Source: Actinomadura litoris (GTDB taxonomy: Bacteria > Actinomycetota > Actinomycetes > Streptosporangiales > Streptosporangiaceae). Taken from it: 64,000 nt of DNA. Of the stretch, positions 51,167-59,189 are shown one piece after another (position 1 is the first letter of the stretch; each line of letters starts with the position of its first letter). The stretch is from assembly GCF_009733595.1 (NCBI RefSeq), contig NZ_WOFH01000006.1:434001-498000 (forward strand), given 5' to 3'. The notes below the pieces were generated by a model that saw only the letters and a list, made by a program, of their open reading frames with translations, was not told the DNA's origin and did not search any database. Made by a program: the position numbers and the translations under genes.

Positions 51167-52035
51167 CCCTTCCCGGTTTCGAGGAGCGGGATCAGGCGGT
51201 GGAGGCCGTCGGCGCCGTGGCCGTCGGCGACGGCGCGGTCGAGGAGGTCGCGCATCGGCAGCAGCGGCGCGGGGTCCACGCCCTGCCGGACGCTCGTCTC
51301 GATGAGGGTGGGGAAGGCGATCTGGCTGGTCGCGACGCTGGAGACGTCGGTGCCGAACTCGCCCGCGTCCAGCGCCCGCGCCTGCTCGGGGAACGCGTGC
51401 ATCATCGCCGCGAGCCAGTCGGTGATCATCGGTGTGGACTCCGACGCCGTGACGCCCCCGGAGCGGGCGAGCGCGATCGCGTGGTAGACGCCCGCGTACA
51501 TCCCGTACATCGCGTCCAGCAGCGCGAAGTCGAGCAGCGGCGCGAGGCCGGGGTCGGCGCCCACGTGGCGCGCCTCGCCGAACGCGGCGAGGACGTCCTT
51601 GTGGCGGGTGAAGGCGTCCTCGTCGCCGGAGTACAGGATCAGCGCGCCGGGGCCCCCGATCATCTGCGGGACGGCCATGATCCCGCCGTCGAGGTAGCGG
51701 GCGCCGCGCCCGGTGACCAGGCCCGCCATCGCGCGGGCCTGGTCGGGCGCGCCGCTGGTGAGCTGGACGACCGTGCGCCCCGCGAGGGCGTCGCTCGCGA
51801 GGATCTCCTCCGCGTTCGCATAGACGGACAGGCACACGACCACCAGCGGGCTCGCCGCGATCGCCGCACCGGCGTCCGGGGCCTGGACGGCGCCCTTCGC
51901 GACCAGCGGCGCCGCCTTGGCGGCGGAGCGGTTCCAGACCGTGACCGTGTGGCCGTCCCTCAGCAGGGCCTCGGCCAGCGCCGCTCCCATCAGGCCCAGC
52001 CCGAGAACCGTCACCGACGTCGTTCGAGTTTGCAT
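51163..52035 (-). CDS. Imine-reductase-like NAD(P)-dependent oxidoreductase
   Basis: A 290-residue beta-hydroxyacid-dehydrogenase-fold protein. The NADP motif is GLGLMGAALAEALL (about 12-25) with WNRSAAK for phosphate binding, and a helical C-terminal dimerisation domain follows. The pattern (GGIMAVPQMIG, then LLDFALLDAMYG) fits the imine reductase branch more than 3-hydroxyisobutyrate dehydrogenase. It reduces C=N or C=O bonds of an unknown substrate. The ATG at 52035 has AAAGGGAG in front. It is divergent from the BTAD regulator. Confidence 0.83.
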   Translation of the reverse strand: MQTRTTSVTVLGLGLMGAALAEALLRDGHTVTVWNRSAAKAAPLVAKGAVQAPDAGAAIAASPLVVVCLSVYANAEEILASDALAGRTVVQLTSGAPDQARAMAGLVTGRGARYLDGGIMAVPQMIGGPGALILYSGDEDAFTRHKDVLAAFGEARHVGADPGLAPLLDFALLDAMYGMYAGVYHAIALARSGGVTASESTPMITDWLAAMMHAFPEQARALDAGEFGTDVSSVATSQIAFPTLIETSVRQGVDPAPLLPMRDLLDRAVADGHGADGLHRLIPLLETGKG

Positions 52036-52115
52036 ATCGGGTCTCCCTTTCGTTGTCGCCCCCAGCCTGGGACGGCGCGCTTCGGGAACCCTTCGGGCGG
52101 CATTACGGTGGCGGT

Positions 52116-55100
52116 ATGCGCTTCGGGGTGCTCGGTCCGCTGGAGGTGCGGACCGGGGAGGGCGTGCCGGTCCGGGTCGCCGACCTCAAGGTGCGCGCGC
52201 TGCTGGCGGATCTGCTCGCGCACGCGGGACGGGTCGTCCCGTCCGCGCGGCTGATCGACGACCTGTGGGGGGACGCGCTGCCCGCCAATCCGGCGGCGAC
52301 GCTCCAGGCGCGCGTCTCCCAGCTCCGCCGCGCCCTGGAGGACGCCGAGCCCGGCGCCCGCGCGCTGGTGGAGTCGCGGCCGCCCGGCTACCGGCTGGAC
52401 GCCCGCGCCGGCGACGCGGCGCGGTTCGAGGAGCTGGTGGCGCGGAGCCGGGAGGCGGCGGAGCCGTCCGTCCGCGCCGCGCTGCTGGACGAGGCGCTCG
52501 GGCTGTGGCGCGGGCCCGCCTACGCCGGGTTCGAGGACGCGGCGTTCGCCGCCCCCGAGGTCGCGCGGCTGGACGAGCTGCGCCTCTCGGCCGTGGAAGG
52601 CCGGGCCGAGGCGCGGCTGGACCTCGGCGGGCACGAGGCCCTGGCCGCCGAGCTGCGCCCGCTGGTGGCGGAGCATCCGCTGCGCGAACGGCTCCGCGCC
52701 GCCCACATGCGCGCCCTGTACCGGACGGGCCGTCCCGCCGAGGCGCTCGCGGCCTTCGAGGAGCACCGCCGCAGGCTGCGCGACGACCTCGGCGCCGACC
52801 CCGGCCCCGGGCTCACCGCCCTGCACCGCGCGATCCTGCGGCAGGACGACGAGGCGCCGGGGGCGGCGGCGTTCAACCTGCCCGCCGAGGTGAGCCCGCT
52901 CATCGGCCGCGACGCGGACGTGCGGGACGTCGCCGGCCTGCTGGGCGCCGCGCGGCTGGTGACGCTGCACGGCCCCGGCGGCGTCGGCAAGACGCGGCTG
53001 GCGGTCGCGGCGGCGCGGCGGCACCCCGGCGCGGCCTGGCTGGTCGCGCTGGACGAGGGGGCCGCGTCCGGCGCGTCGGCCGAGGAGATCGCCACGCTGG
53101 TCGCGGGCGTGCTGGGGCTGCGCGAGGACGCGGGCATCCCGGGCGGCCCGGCGGGGCGGCTCGCCGGGGCGCTGCGCGGCAGGCGGGCGCTGCTCGTCCT
53201 GGACAACTGCGAGCATGTGGTCGAGGCGGTGGCGGGGCTGGCGGCGGCGCTGCTGCGCGACGTCCCCGACCTGCGGATACTCGCGACGAGCCGGGAGCCG
53301 CTCGGGATCGGCGGCGAGCGGCTGCGCGCGGTCGCGCCGCTGCCCGCCGAGGCGGCGGCGGAGCTGTTCACGGCGCGCGCCGGGCTCACCGAGAGATCGG
53401 CGGCGGTCGCGGTGATCTGCGCGCGGCTCGACGGGGTCCCGCTGGCGCTGGAGCTGGCGGCCACCCGCGTGCGGGCGCTCGGCGTGGAGGAGCTGGCGCG
53501 GCGGCTGGACGACCGGTTCCGGCTGCTGTCCTCGGGCGCCCGGGACGCCCCCGCCCGGCAGCGGACGCTGCGCGCGGTCATCGACTGGAGCTACGAGCCG
53601 CTCGCCGAGGCCGAGCGGGCGATGCTGCGCCGCCTCGCCGTCCACACGGGCGGCGCGTCGCTCGACGCGGCCCTGCGCGTGAGCGCCCAGAGCGGTGTCG
53701 AGGTCCTGGCGCGGCTCGTGGACCGGTCGCTGGTCGTGGTCGGGGAGGGCCCGCGCTACCGCATGCTGGAGTCGGTCGCCGCGTACTGCGTCGAGCGGCT
53801 GCGGGAGGCGGGCGAGTACGAGGAGACGCGGCGCCGCCACGTCCGCTACTACACGGCGCTCGCCGAAGAGGCCGAGACCCGCCTGCGCGGCGCGGACCAG
53901 CGGCAGGCCCTCACCCGGATGCGCATGGAGACGGGCAACCTCAGGACCGCGCTGGACACGGCCGTCCACGAGGGCGACGCCGATTCCGCGCTGCGGCTCG
54001 TGAACGCCATGGGATGGTGCTGGTTCCTGTGGGGCCGTCCGAGCGAGGCGTGCCGCGCGCTGGCGCAGGCCCTGGCCGTCCCGGGAGGGGCGCCCGCCGC
54101 GCTGGCCAGGGCGCGGACCTGGCACGCCGGCTTCACCATGCTCGACGGCGACGGCTCCGACCGCGACGCGCGCTGCCGGGCCGCGCTCGCCGCCTACGAC
54201 GCCGCCGACGCCGACGGCGGCGTGGACGGCGGCGGCGTGGACGATCCGTGGGGGAGGGCCTGGGCGCACTGGTTCCTCGGCTTCGCCCGGACCGGGTTCG
54301 GCGACCTCGCGGTGATCGACGATCTGACCGGCGTCGCGCTGGAGGGGTTCCGGTCGCTCGGCGACGGCTGGGGCGAGGCGGCGGCGCTCGCGACCCGCGC
54401 CGCGCAGGCGGTCGCCGGGGGCGATCCCGGCGCGGCGGCCCGCGACGGCGCGCGCGCCCTGGAGCTGTTCGGCGCGGAAGGCGACCGCTGGGGGCGCCTC
54501 CAGGTCTCCGACACGCTCGGCCTGATCGCGGAGGCGACCGGCGACTACGCCCGCGCCGCCGCGCTGCACGAGGACGCGCTGCGCGACGCCGAGGGGCTCG
54601 GCCTGTGGACCGAGGCGTCCGTGCGGCTCTCCCGCCTCGGCCGGATCGCGCTGCTCACCGGCGACCATGAACGCGCCGACGACCTGCACGAGCGCGGCCG
54701 GAGGCTGGCCGTGCGCGAGTCGCACCGGCGGGCGGAGCACTTCGCCGACATCGGGCTGGCGCTCGCGGAACGGCGGCGCGGACGGCTGGAGGAGGCCGAG
54801 ACCCGGCTGCGCGGCTGGCTCGACTGGTGCCGCGCCATCGACGGCGCGCCCGGCCTGGCGTTCCTGCTCGCCGAACTCGGGTTCATCGCCGAGCTGCGCG
54901 GCGACGCGGACGCGGCCCTCGCGCTGCACGCCGAGGGGCTCGCGGCGGCCCGCGCCACCGGCCACCCGCGCGCGGTCGCGCTCGCCCTCGAAGGCACGGC
55001 CGGGGCGCACGCGCTCGCCGGGCGTGTCGAGGACGCCGCCGAGGCGCTGGACGCCGCGTCCGCCGCCCGCGCCGCCGCCGGGGCACCGCTGCCCCCGGGC

Positions 55101-55190
55101 GAGCGCGGCGACGTCCAGCGCATCGCGCGGCGCATCGAGCAGCGCGTCGAGGCCCGGGTCAGGAGCGGCGGACCACCAGCGGGAGCGTGA
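52116..55190 (+). CDS. AfsR/SARP-type regulator with BTAD, NB-ARC and TPR domains
   Basis: A 1,024-residue regulator: an OmpR-type winged helix (about 1-90), the BTAD helical domain (about 95-240), an AAA/NB-ARC ATPase (Walker A GPGGVGKTRLA near 288, LLVLDNCEHV), and TPR repeats to the end. Such proteins activate nearby genes in response to ATP-dependent signalling. The only plausible local target is the divergent imine-reductase-like gene. A TACGGT box ends six bases before the ATG, which fits leaderless initiation. The end overlaps the convergent MFS gene by 32 bp. Confidence 0.9.
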   Translation: MRFGVLGPLEVRTGEGVPVRVADLKVRALLADLLAHAGRVVPSARLIDDLWGDALPANPAATLQARVSQLRRALEDAEPGARALVESRPPGYRLDARAGDAARFEELVARSREAAEPSVRAALLDEALGLWRGPAYAGFEDAAFAAPEVARLDELRLSAVEGRAEARLDLGGHEALAAELRPLVAEHPLRERLRAAHMRALYRTGRPAEALAAFEEHRRRLRDDLGADPGPGLTALHRAILRQDDEAPGAAAFNLPAEVSPLIGRDADVRDVAGLLGAARLVTLHGPGGVGKTRLAVAAARRHPGAAWLVALDEGAASGASAEEIATLVAGVLGLREDAGIPGGPAGRLAGALRGRRALLVLDNCEHVVEAVAGLAAALLRDVPDLRILATSREPLGIGGERLRAVAPLPAEAAAELFTARAGLTERSAAVAVICARLDGVPLALELAATRVRALGVEELARRLDDRFRLLSSGARDAPARQRTLRAVIDWSYEPLAEAERAMLRRLAVHTGGASLDAALRVSAQSGVEVLARLVDRSLVVVGEGPRYRMLESVAAYCVERLREAGEYEETRRRHVRYYTALAEEAETRLRGADQRQALTRMRMETGNLRTALDTAVHEGDADSALRLVNAMGWCWFLWGRPSEACRALAQALAVPGGAPAALARARTWHAGFTMLDGDGSDRDARCRAALAAYDAADADGGVDGGGVDDPWGRAWAHWFLGFARTGFGDLAVIDDLTGVALEGFRSLGDGWGEAAALATRAAQAVAGGDPGAAARDGARALELFGAEGDRWGRLQVSDTLGLIAEATGDYARAAALHEDALRDAEGLGLWTEASVRLSRLGRIALLTGDHERADDLHERGRRLAVRESHRRAEHFADIGLALAERRRGRLEEAETRLRGWLDWCRAIDGAPGLAFLLAELGFIAELRGDADAALALHAEGLAAARATGHPRAVALALEGTAGAHALAGRVEDAAEALDAASAARAAAGAPLPPGERGDVQRIARRIEQRVEARVRSGGPPAGA

Positions 55191-56334
55191 GCAGCATGAG
55201 CACGCCGGTCAGCAGGAACGCGGGCGGGTAGCCGGTCTGCGCGGCGACCAGCCCGAACCCGGTGCCGCCGACGCCCATCCCGCCGTCGAAGGCGAGGTTC
55301 CACACGGCGCTGACGGTCCCGTACCCGGAGAGCGGCACCTGGTCGTACATGACGGCGAGGCTCGCGTTCTGCATGACGCCGAAGCCCGCGCCGAACAGCG
55401 CCATCGCGGCCACGACCAGGGCGGGGCTGTCGGTGGCGGCGAGCCCGGCCATGCCCGTGCCCGCGGCCAGCAGCCCGGGGACGAGGAGCCGCCGGGAGCC
55501 GTGCCGGTCCCCGACCCGTCCGGCCCACCAGCGCGACAGCGTCGCGGCCGCCGCCTGGACGAGCAGCGCCGCCGCCGCGACGCCCCCGACGGCCGTCGGC
55601 AGAAACGTGACAACGATCCCCGCGCCCATCGCGGCCGCGGCGAACACGATCCCCATGCGGCGCAGCACCGGGGACCGCAGCCCGGCCAGCATCCCGAACA
55701 CCTCCTCCCGCGCCTCCCCGCCGGAGGGGCGGCCGGGCAGCGCGAGCAGCGGCGGCAGCGCGGCCAGCGCCGCGACCGCGCCCGCCGCGAACACGCAGGT
55801 GTAGCCGACGTGCCCGGCGAGCCAGACGCCGAGCGGCAGCGCGCACACCGCCGGGACGCCGACGACGATCCCGGACACGCCGAGGCCCTCGGCGCGCCGC
55901 TCCGCCGGGACCAGCGACGCCACCAGCGCGCCCGTCACCACGACCATCACCGCGAAGCCCAGCCCGCGCACCAGGCTGACCGTGAGCACCGTGGGCAGGC
56001 CCGCCGAGGCCGGCAGCGCGAGCGCGGGCGGACCGAGCAGCACCAGGCCGACCGCCAGGACCCGCCGGGGGCCGTACCGGAGGACGAGTCCGGGCGTGAC
56101 CAGCTCGGCCGCCACGGTCGACAGCATCAGCGCGCCGGTCGCCAGCCCGGCCGCGACGCCGTTCTCGCCGTCCCCCGCCCCGCCGGACGCCGCGTACATG
56201 GGGACGACCGAGAACAGCAGGTGGAAGCTCGTCGTCGCGCAGAAGGTGGAGACGAACAAGAGGGCCAGCGGCCTGCTGACGAGTGGGGGGCGGGTGACCG
56301 GAGCCCCCCGGGCGGGCCGGACCTGCTCGCTCAT
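55159..56334 (-). CDS. MFS transporter
   Basis: A 391-residue major facilitator with 12 predicted helices and a conserved loop 2-3 motif variant (LRYGPRRVLAVG) and loop 8-9 variant (GRVGDRHGSRRLL). Such proteins are usually proton-driven exporters of small molecules. The ATG at 56334 is preferred to far longer readings. The upstream patch at 56360-56380 is AT-rich and promoter-like. It overlaps the regulator gene end to end. Confidence 0.9.
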   Translation of the reverse strand: MSEQVRPARGAPVTRPPLVSRPLALLFVSTFCATTSFHLLFSVVPMYAASGGAGDGENGVAAGLATGALMLSTVAAELVTPGLVLRYGPRRVLAVGLVLLGPPALALPASAGLPTVLTVSLVRGLGFAVMVVVTGALVASLVPAERRAEGLGVSGIVVGVPAVCALPLGVWLAGHVGYTCVFAAGAVAALAALPPLLALPGRPSGGEAREEVFGMLAGLRSPVLRRMGIVFAAAAMGAGIVVTFLPTAVGGVAAAALLVQAAAATLSRWWAGRVGDRHGSRRLLVPGLLAAGTGMAGLAATDSPALVVAAMALFGAGFGVMQNASLAVMYDQVPLSGYGTVSAVWNLAFDGGMGVGGTGFGLVAAQTGYPPAFLLTGVLMLLTLPLVVRRS

Positions 56335-56426
56335 GCCGCTGACCGTAAGGGGTGAATGATCTCCTGTATAACCAATTTTTATGGCGCTCGGGTGGGCCGG
56401 TTCGCGGCCGCCGAACCGGTGCGCCG

Positions 56427-57287
56427 CTAAGGGCCCGGCAGCGTCAACAGGACGACGGCGGAACCCGCGCCGACGAGGCCGGCCGCCTGCGCGGCCGAGA
56501 GGCGCTCGCGCAGGGCGGTGACGCCGAGCAGCACCGGCACCACCGGGTACAGCGACGACAGCACGACCGCGACGACGACGAGCTGCTGCCGCGTGGCCAG
56601 CAGGTAGAGGACGAGCGCCGCCGCCGCGATCCCGCCGGTCAGCGCCGAACCGGCCGCGACCCGGCCCGCCGGGAACCGCCGCGCGTCCTCCGCGCCCCGG
56701 ACGTCCGGCCAGGCGGCGGGGGCGATCGCGAGGACCGCGGCGACCCGTCCGATCGCGACGGGCCAGATCCCGGCGTCCGCGCCCGTCCGGGCGAGCGCGA
56801 GGTACTGCACGCCGATCCCGGCTCCCGCGAGGAGCCCGTTCACGACCGCCGGGCGGGTGGTCCCCTCGCCGTCCGGCGCCGACCGCGACACCAGCCACAG
56901 CGCGGGCAGCACCACGGCGATCCCCGTCCAGGCCGCCGCCGTCGGGCGGTCGCCGAGGAAGGCCACCCCGGCGGCGACCGGCAGCGCCACCCCGCCGACC
57001 GCGCTGACCGGCACCGTCACGCTCATGTGCCCCCGGCTGAGCCCCCGGTAGAGGAACACCATGCCGAAGCCCGTCCCGACGCCGGAGAGCGCGCCCCAGC
57101 CGAGGTCGGCGGCGGTGACGCCCGGCGCGGGCACGAGCAGCGCGGCGACCAGCGCGCAGGCGAGGCCGCCGAGCTGGCCGAGCAGCGCGACGCCCGCGAA
57201 CCCCGCGCGCCGCGACAGCAGCCCGCCCGCCACGTCGGCGACGCCGTAGGCGAACGCCGAGCCCAGCGCGGCCCAGGCTCCCGTCAC
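56427..57287 (-). CDS. EamA/DMT-family transporter
   Basis: A 286-residue drug/metabolite transporter with ten helices in two EamA repeats (first from about residue 3, second from about 145). Cargo unknown; many are amino acid or metabolite exporters. The GTG start overlaps the stop of the upstream MarR gene as GTGA, so the pair forms a translation-coupled operon. Confidence 0.9.
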   Translation of the reverse strand: MTGAWAALGSAFAYGVADVAGGLLSRRAGFAGVALLGQLGGLACALVAALLVPAPGVTAADLGWGALSGVGTGFGMVFLYRGLSRGHMSVTVPVSAVGGVALPVAAGVAFLGDRPTAAAWTGIAVVLPALWLVSRSAPDGEGTTRPAVVNGLLAGAGIGVQYLALARTGADAGIWPVAIGRVAAVLAIAPAAWPDVRGAEDARRFPAGRVAAGSALTGGIAAAALVLYLLATRQQLVVVAVVLSSLYPVVPVLLGVTALRERLSAAQAAGLVGAGSAVVLLTLPGP

Positions 57288-57802
57288 CGTTCCGCCGCGT
57301 CGCGTTCGGCCTGGCCGACGGGGCAGACGGCGCCCTCGGTGCAGCAGGCCCGGTCGCACATGCGGCACAGGACATCGGCGTCGCCGATCTGCCCGTACAG
57401 GCGGGTGAGCAGCTTCGACAGCAGCGCGGTCAGCGCCTCGCGCTCGTCGTCCCCAAGGACCGTGAGCGTTCCGGCGAGCGGGGCGGCGCGGGCGCCGAGC
57501 ATCCGCGCCGCCGCCTCCTCGCCCCGCCGGGTGAGGCGGACGTGGACCGCGCGCCCCCCGGACCGGCGGCGTTCGGCGAGGCCCGCCGCCTCCAGCCCGT
57601 CCACCATGCGCGCGGCGGCGGACTGGGTGAGGCCGACCCGCCGCCCGAGTTCGGTGACGCCGAGGCCGGGCGCGGCCGACAGCACGATCAGCGCCGCGGC
57701 GCCGCTCGCGCTCACCCCGGCCGCCTCGGTGGCCTCGGCGAGCACGAGGTCGGTCACCGCCAGCGCGGTGGCCCCGAGCAGGTTCGCCAGGCGTTCATGC
57801 AT
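57284..57802 (-). CDS. MarR-family regulator with a Cys-rich tail
   Basis: A 172-residue MarR protein with the winged helix at about 48-95 (GVTELGRRVGLTQSAAARMVDGLEAAGL, wing with SGGRAVHVRLT). The C-terminus holds five Cys within about 14 residues (LCRMCDRACCTEGAVCPV), a likely metal or redox site. The start codon lies inside a 17-bp palindrome, which suggests tight autoregulation. It probably controls the coupled EamA transporter gene. Confidence 0.88.
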   Translation of the reverse strand: MHERLANLLGATALAVTDLVLAEATEAAGVSASGAAALIVLSAAPGLGVTELGRRVGLTQSAAARMVDGLEAAGLAERRRSGGRAVHVRLTRRGEEAAARMLGARAAPLAGTLTVLGDDEREALTALLSKLLTRLYGQIGDADVLCRMCDRACCTEGAVCPVGQAERDAAER

Positions 57803-57813
57803 GACTCATGCAT
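57797..57813. promoter_or_regulatory. 17-bp perfect palindrome over the marR start codon
   Basis: ATGCATGACTCATGCAT; the two 8-base arms are exact complements around a central C. The MarR ATG is inside it. MarR dimers bind such palindromes, so this is a candidate autoregulatory operator in the divergent region shared with selA. Confidence 0.72.
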
Positions 57814-57869
57814 AACAAGCGGGCCGGGTGGAACGCAACCCGCGCGTCCGGGCGTGCGATGCTGGCGGC

Positions 57870-59189
57870 ATGGAGCGTGAGGCACCGGTCACTCCCGGAG
57901 ACGGACGGCGGCGCATCCCCCGCACCGACGTGCTGCTCGCCGACCCGCGCCTCACCGCCGCGGCCGGCCGGCTCGGCCGCGGCGTCGTGAAGGCGGCCGT
58001 GGTCACCGCGCAGCGGCGGGCGCGGGCGGGCGAGATCCCGGTGGACACCGTGGCGGACGCGGCGGTCGCGGCGCTGCCGGGCACCGCGTCGGGGCTGCGG
58101 GCCGTGGTCAACGCGACCGGCGTCCTGCTGCACACCAACCTCGGGCGGGCGCCGCTGTCGGCGGCGGCGCGGGAGGCCGTCCTGCTCGCCTCCGGCGCGA
58201 CCGACGTCGAACTCGACCTGGCGACCGGGACGCGGGCGCGGCGCGGCCGGTCGGCGCTGGCCGCGCTGCTGGAGCGGGTGCCGCCCGCCGGGGCGGCGCA
58301 CATCGTCAACAACGGCGCGGCGGCGCTCGTGCTGGCCGCGACCGCGCTCGCCCCCGGCCGGGAGATCATCGTCAGCCGGGGCGAGCTGGTGGAGATCGGC
58401 GACGGCTTCCGCATCCCCGAACTGCTCGCCGCGACCGGCGCGCGGCTGCGGGAGGTCGGCACCACCAACCGCACCTCGCCCGAGGACTACGCGGCGGCGG
58501 TCGGCGCCGAGACGGGCTTCGTGCTGAAGGTCCACCCGTCCAACTTCCGGATGACCGGGTTCACGCGCGAGGCCGAGGTGGCGGAGCTGACCGGCCTCGG
58601 CGTCCCGGTCGTCGTCGACATCGGCTCCGGGCTGCTCGCCCCCGACCCGCTGCTGCCGGACGAGCCCGACGCCTCCGGACGGCTCGCGGCGGGCGCCGAC
58701 CTCGTCACGGCCTCGGGCGACAAGCTGCTCGGCGGCCCGCAGTGCGGGATCGTCCTCGGCCGCGACGACCTCGTGCGGCGGATGGCGCGGCATCCGCTGG
58801 CGCGGGCGCTGCGCGTCGACAAGATGACGCTTGCGGCGCTGGAGGCGACGCTCCGGGGCCCGCGCACGCCCACCGCCGAGGCCCTGCACGCCGACGCCGC
58901 CGTGCTGCGCGACCGGGCGGAGCGGCTCGCCGCCGCGCTCCGCGACGAGGGCGTGGACGCGCGCGCCGTGGCCAGCGAGGCCGCCGTCGGCGGCGGCGGC
59001 GCGCCGGGCGTCGTGCTGCCGAGCGCGGCGGTGTCGCTGCCGGAGCCCTACGCGGCGCGGCTCCGCCGGGGCGACCCGGCGGTCATGGGACGGGTGGAGG
59101 ACGGCCGGTGCCTGCTCGACCTGCGCGCCGTCCCCGAAGCGCGGGACACCGACATCCACGCGGCGGTGAGCGCCCGGAAAGGGATCTGA
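57870..59189 (+). CDS. selA: L-seryl-tRNA(Sec) selenium transferase
   Basis: A 439-residue PLP enzyme converting seryl-tRNA(Sec) to selenocysteinyl-tRNA(Sec). It has RAVVNATGVLLHTNLGRAPLS, GRSALAAL, the PLP Lys in ASGDKLLGGPQCGI, and the KMTLAALEATL end motif. The ATG at 57870 gives the normal N-terminal length (PRTDVLLADPRL); a GTG at 57828 would add an unusual stretch. No ribosome site is clear, so leaderless initiation is possible. The selB ATG directly follows its stop. Confidence 0.95.
   Translation: MEREAPVTPGDGRRRIPRTDVLLADPRLTAAAGRLGRGVVKAAVVTAQRRARAGEIPVDTVADAAVAALPGTASGLRAVVNATGVLLHTNLGRAPLSAAAREAVLLASGATDVELDLATGTRARRGRSALAALLERVPPAGAAHIVNNGAAALVLAATALAPGREIIVSRGELVEIGDGFRIPELLAATGARLREVGTTNRTSPEDYAAAVGAETGFVLKVHPSNFRMTGFTREAEVAELTGLGVPVVVDIGSGLLAPDPLLPDEPDASGRLAAGADLVTASGDKLLGGPQCGIVLGRDDLVRRMARHPLARALRVDKMTLAALEATLRGPRTPTAEALHADAAVLRDRAERLAAALRDEGVDARAVASEAAVGGGGAPGVVLPSAAVSLPEPYAARLRRGDPAVMGRVEDGRCLLDLRAVPEARDTDIHAAVSARKGI

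Noticed and set aside
51163-55190. Secondary-metabolite gene cluster around the BTAD regulator
   Set aside because: No polyketide synthase, peptide synthetase, terpene or RiPP genes are present; the neighbours are a lone reductase and an exporter.
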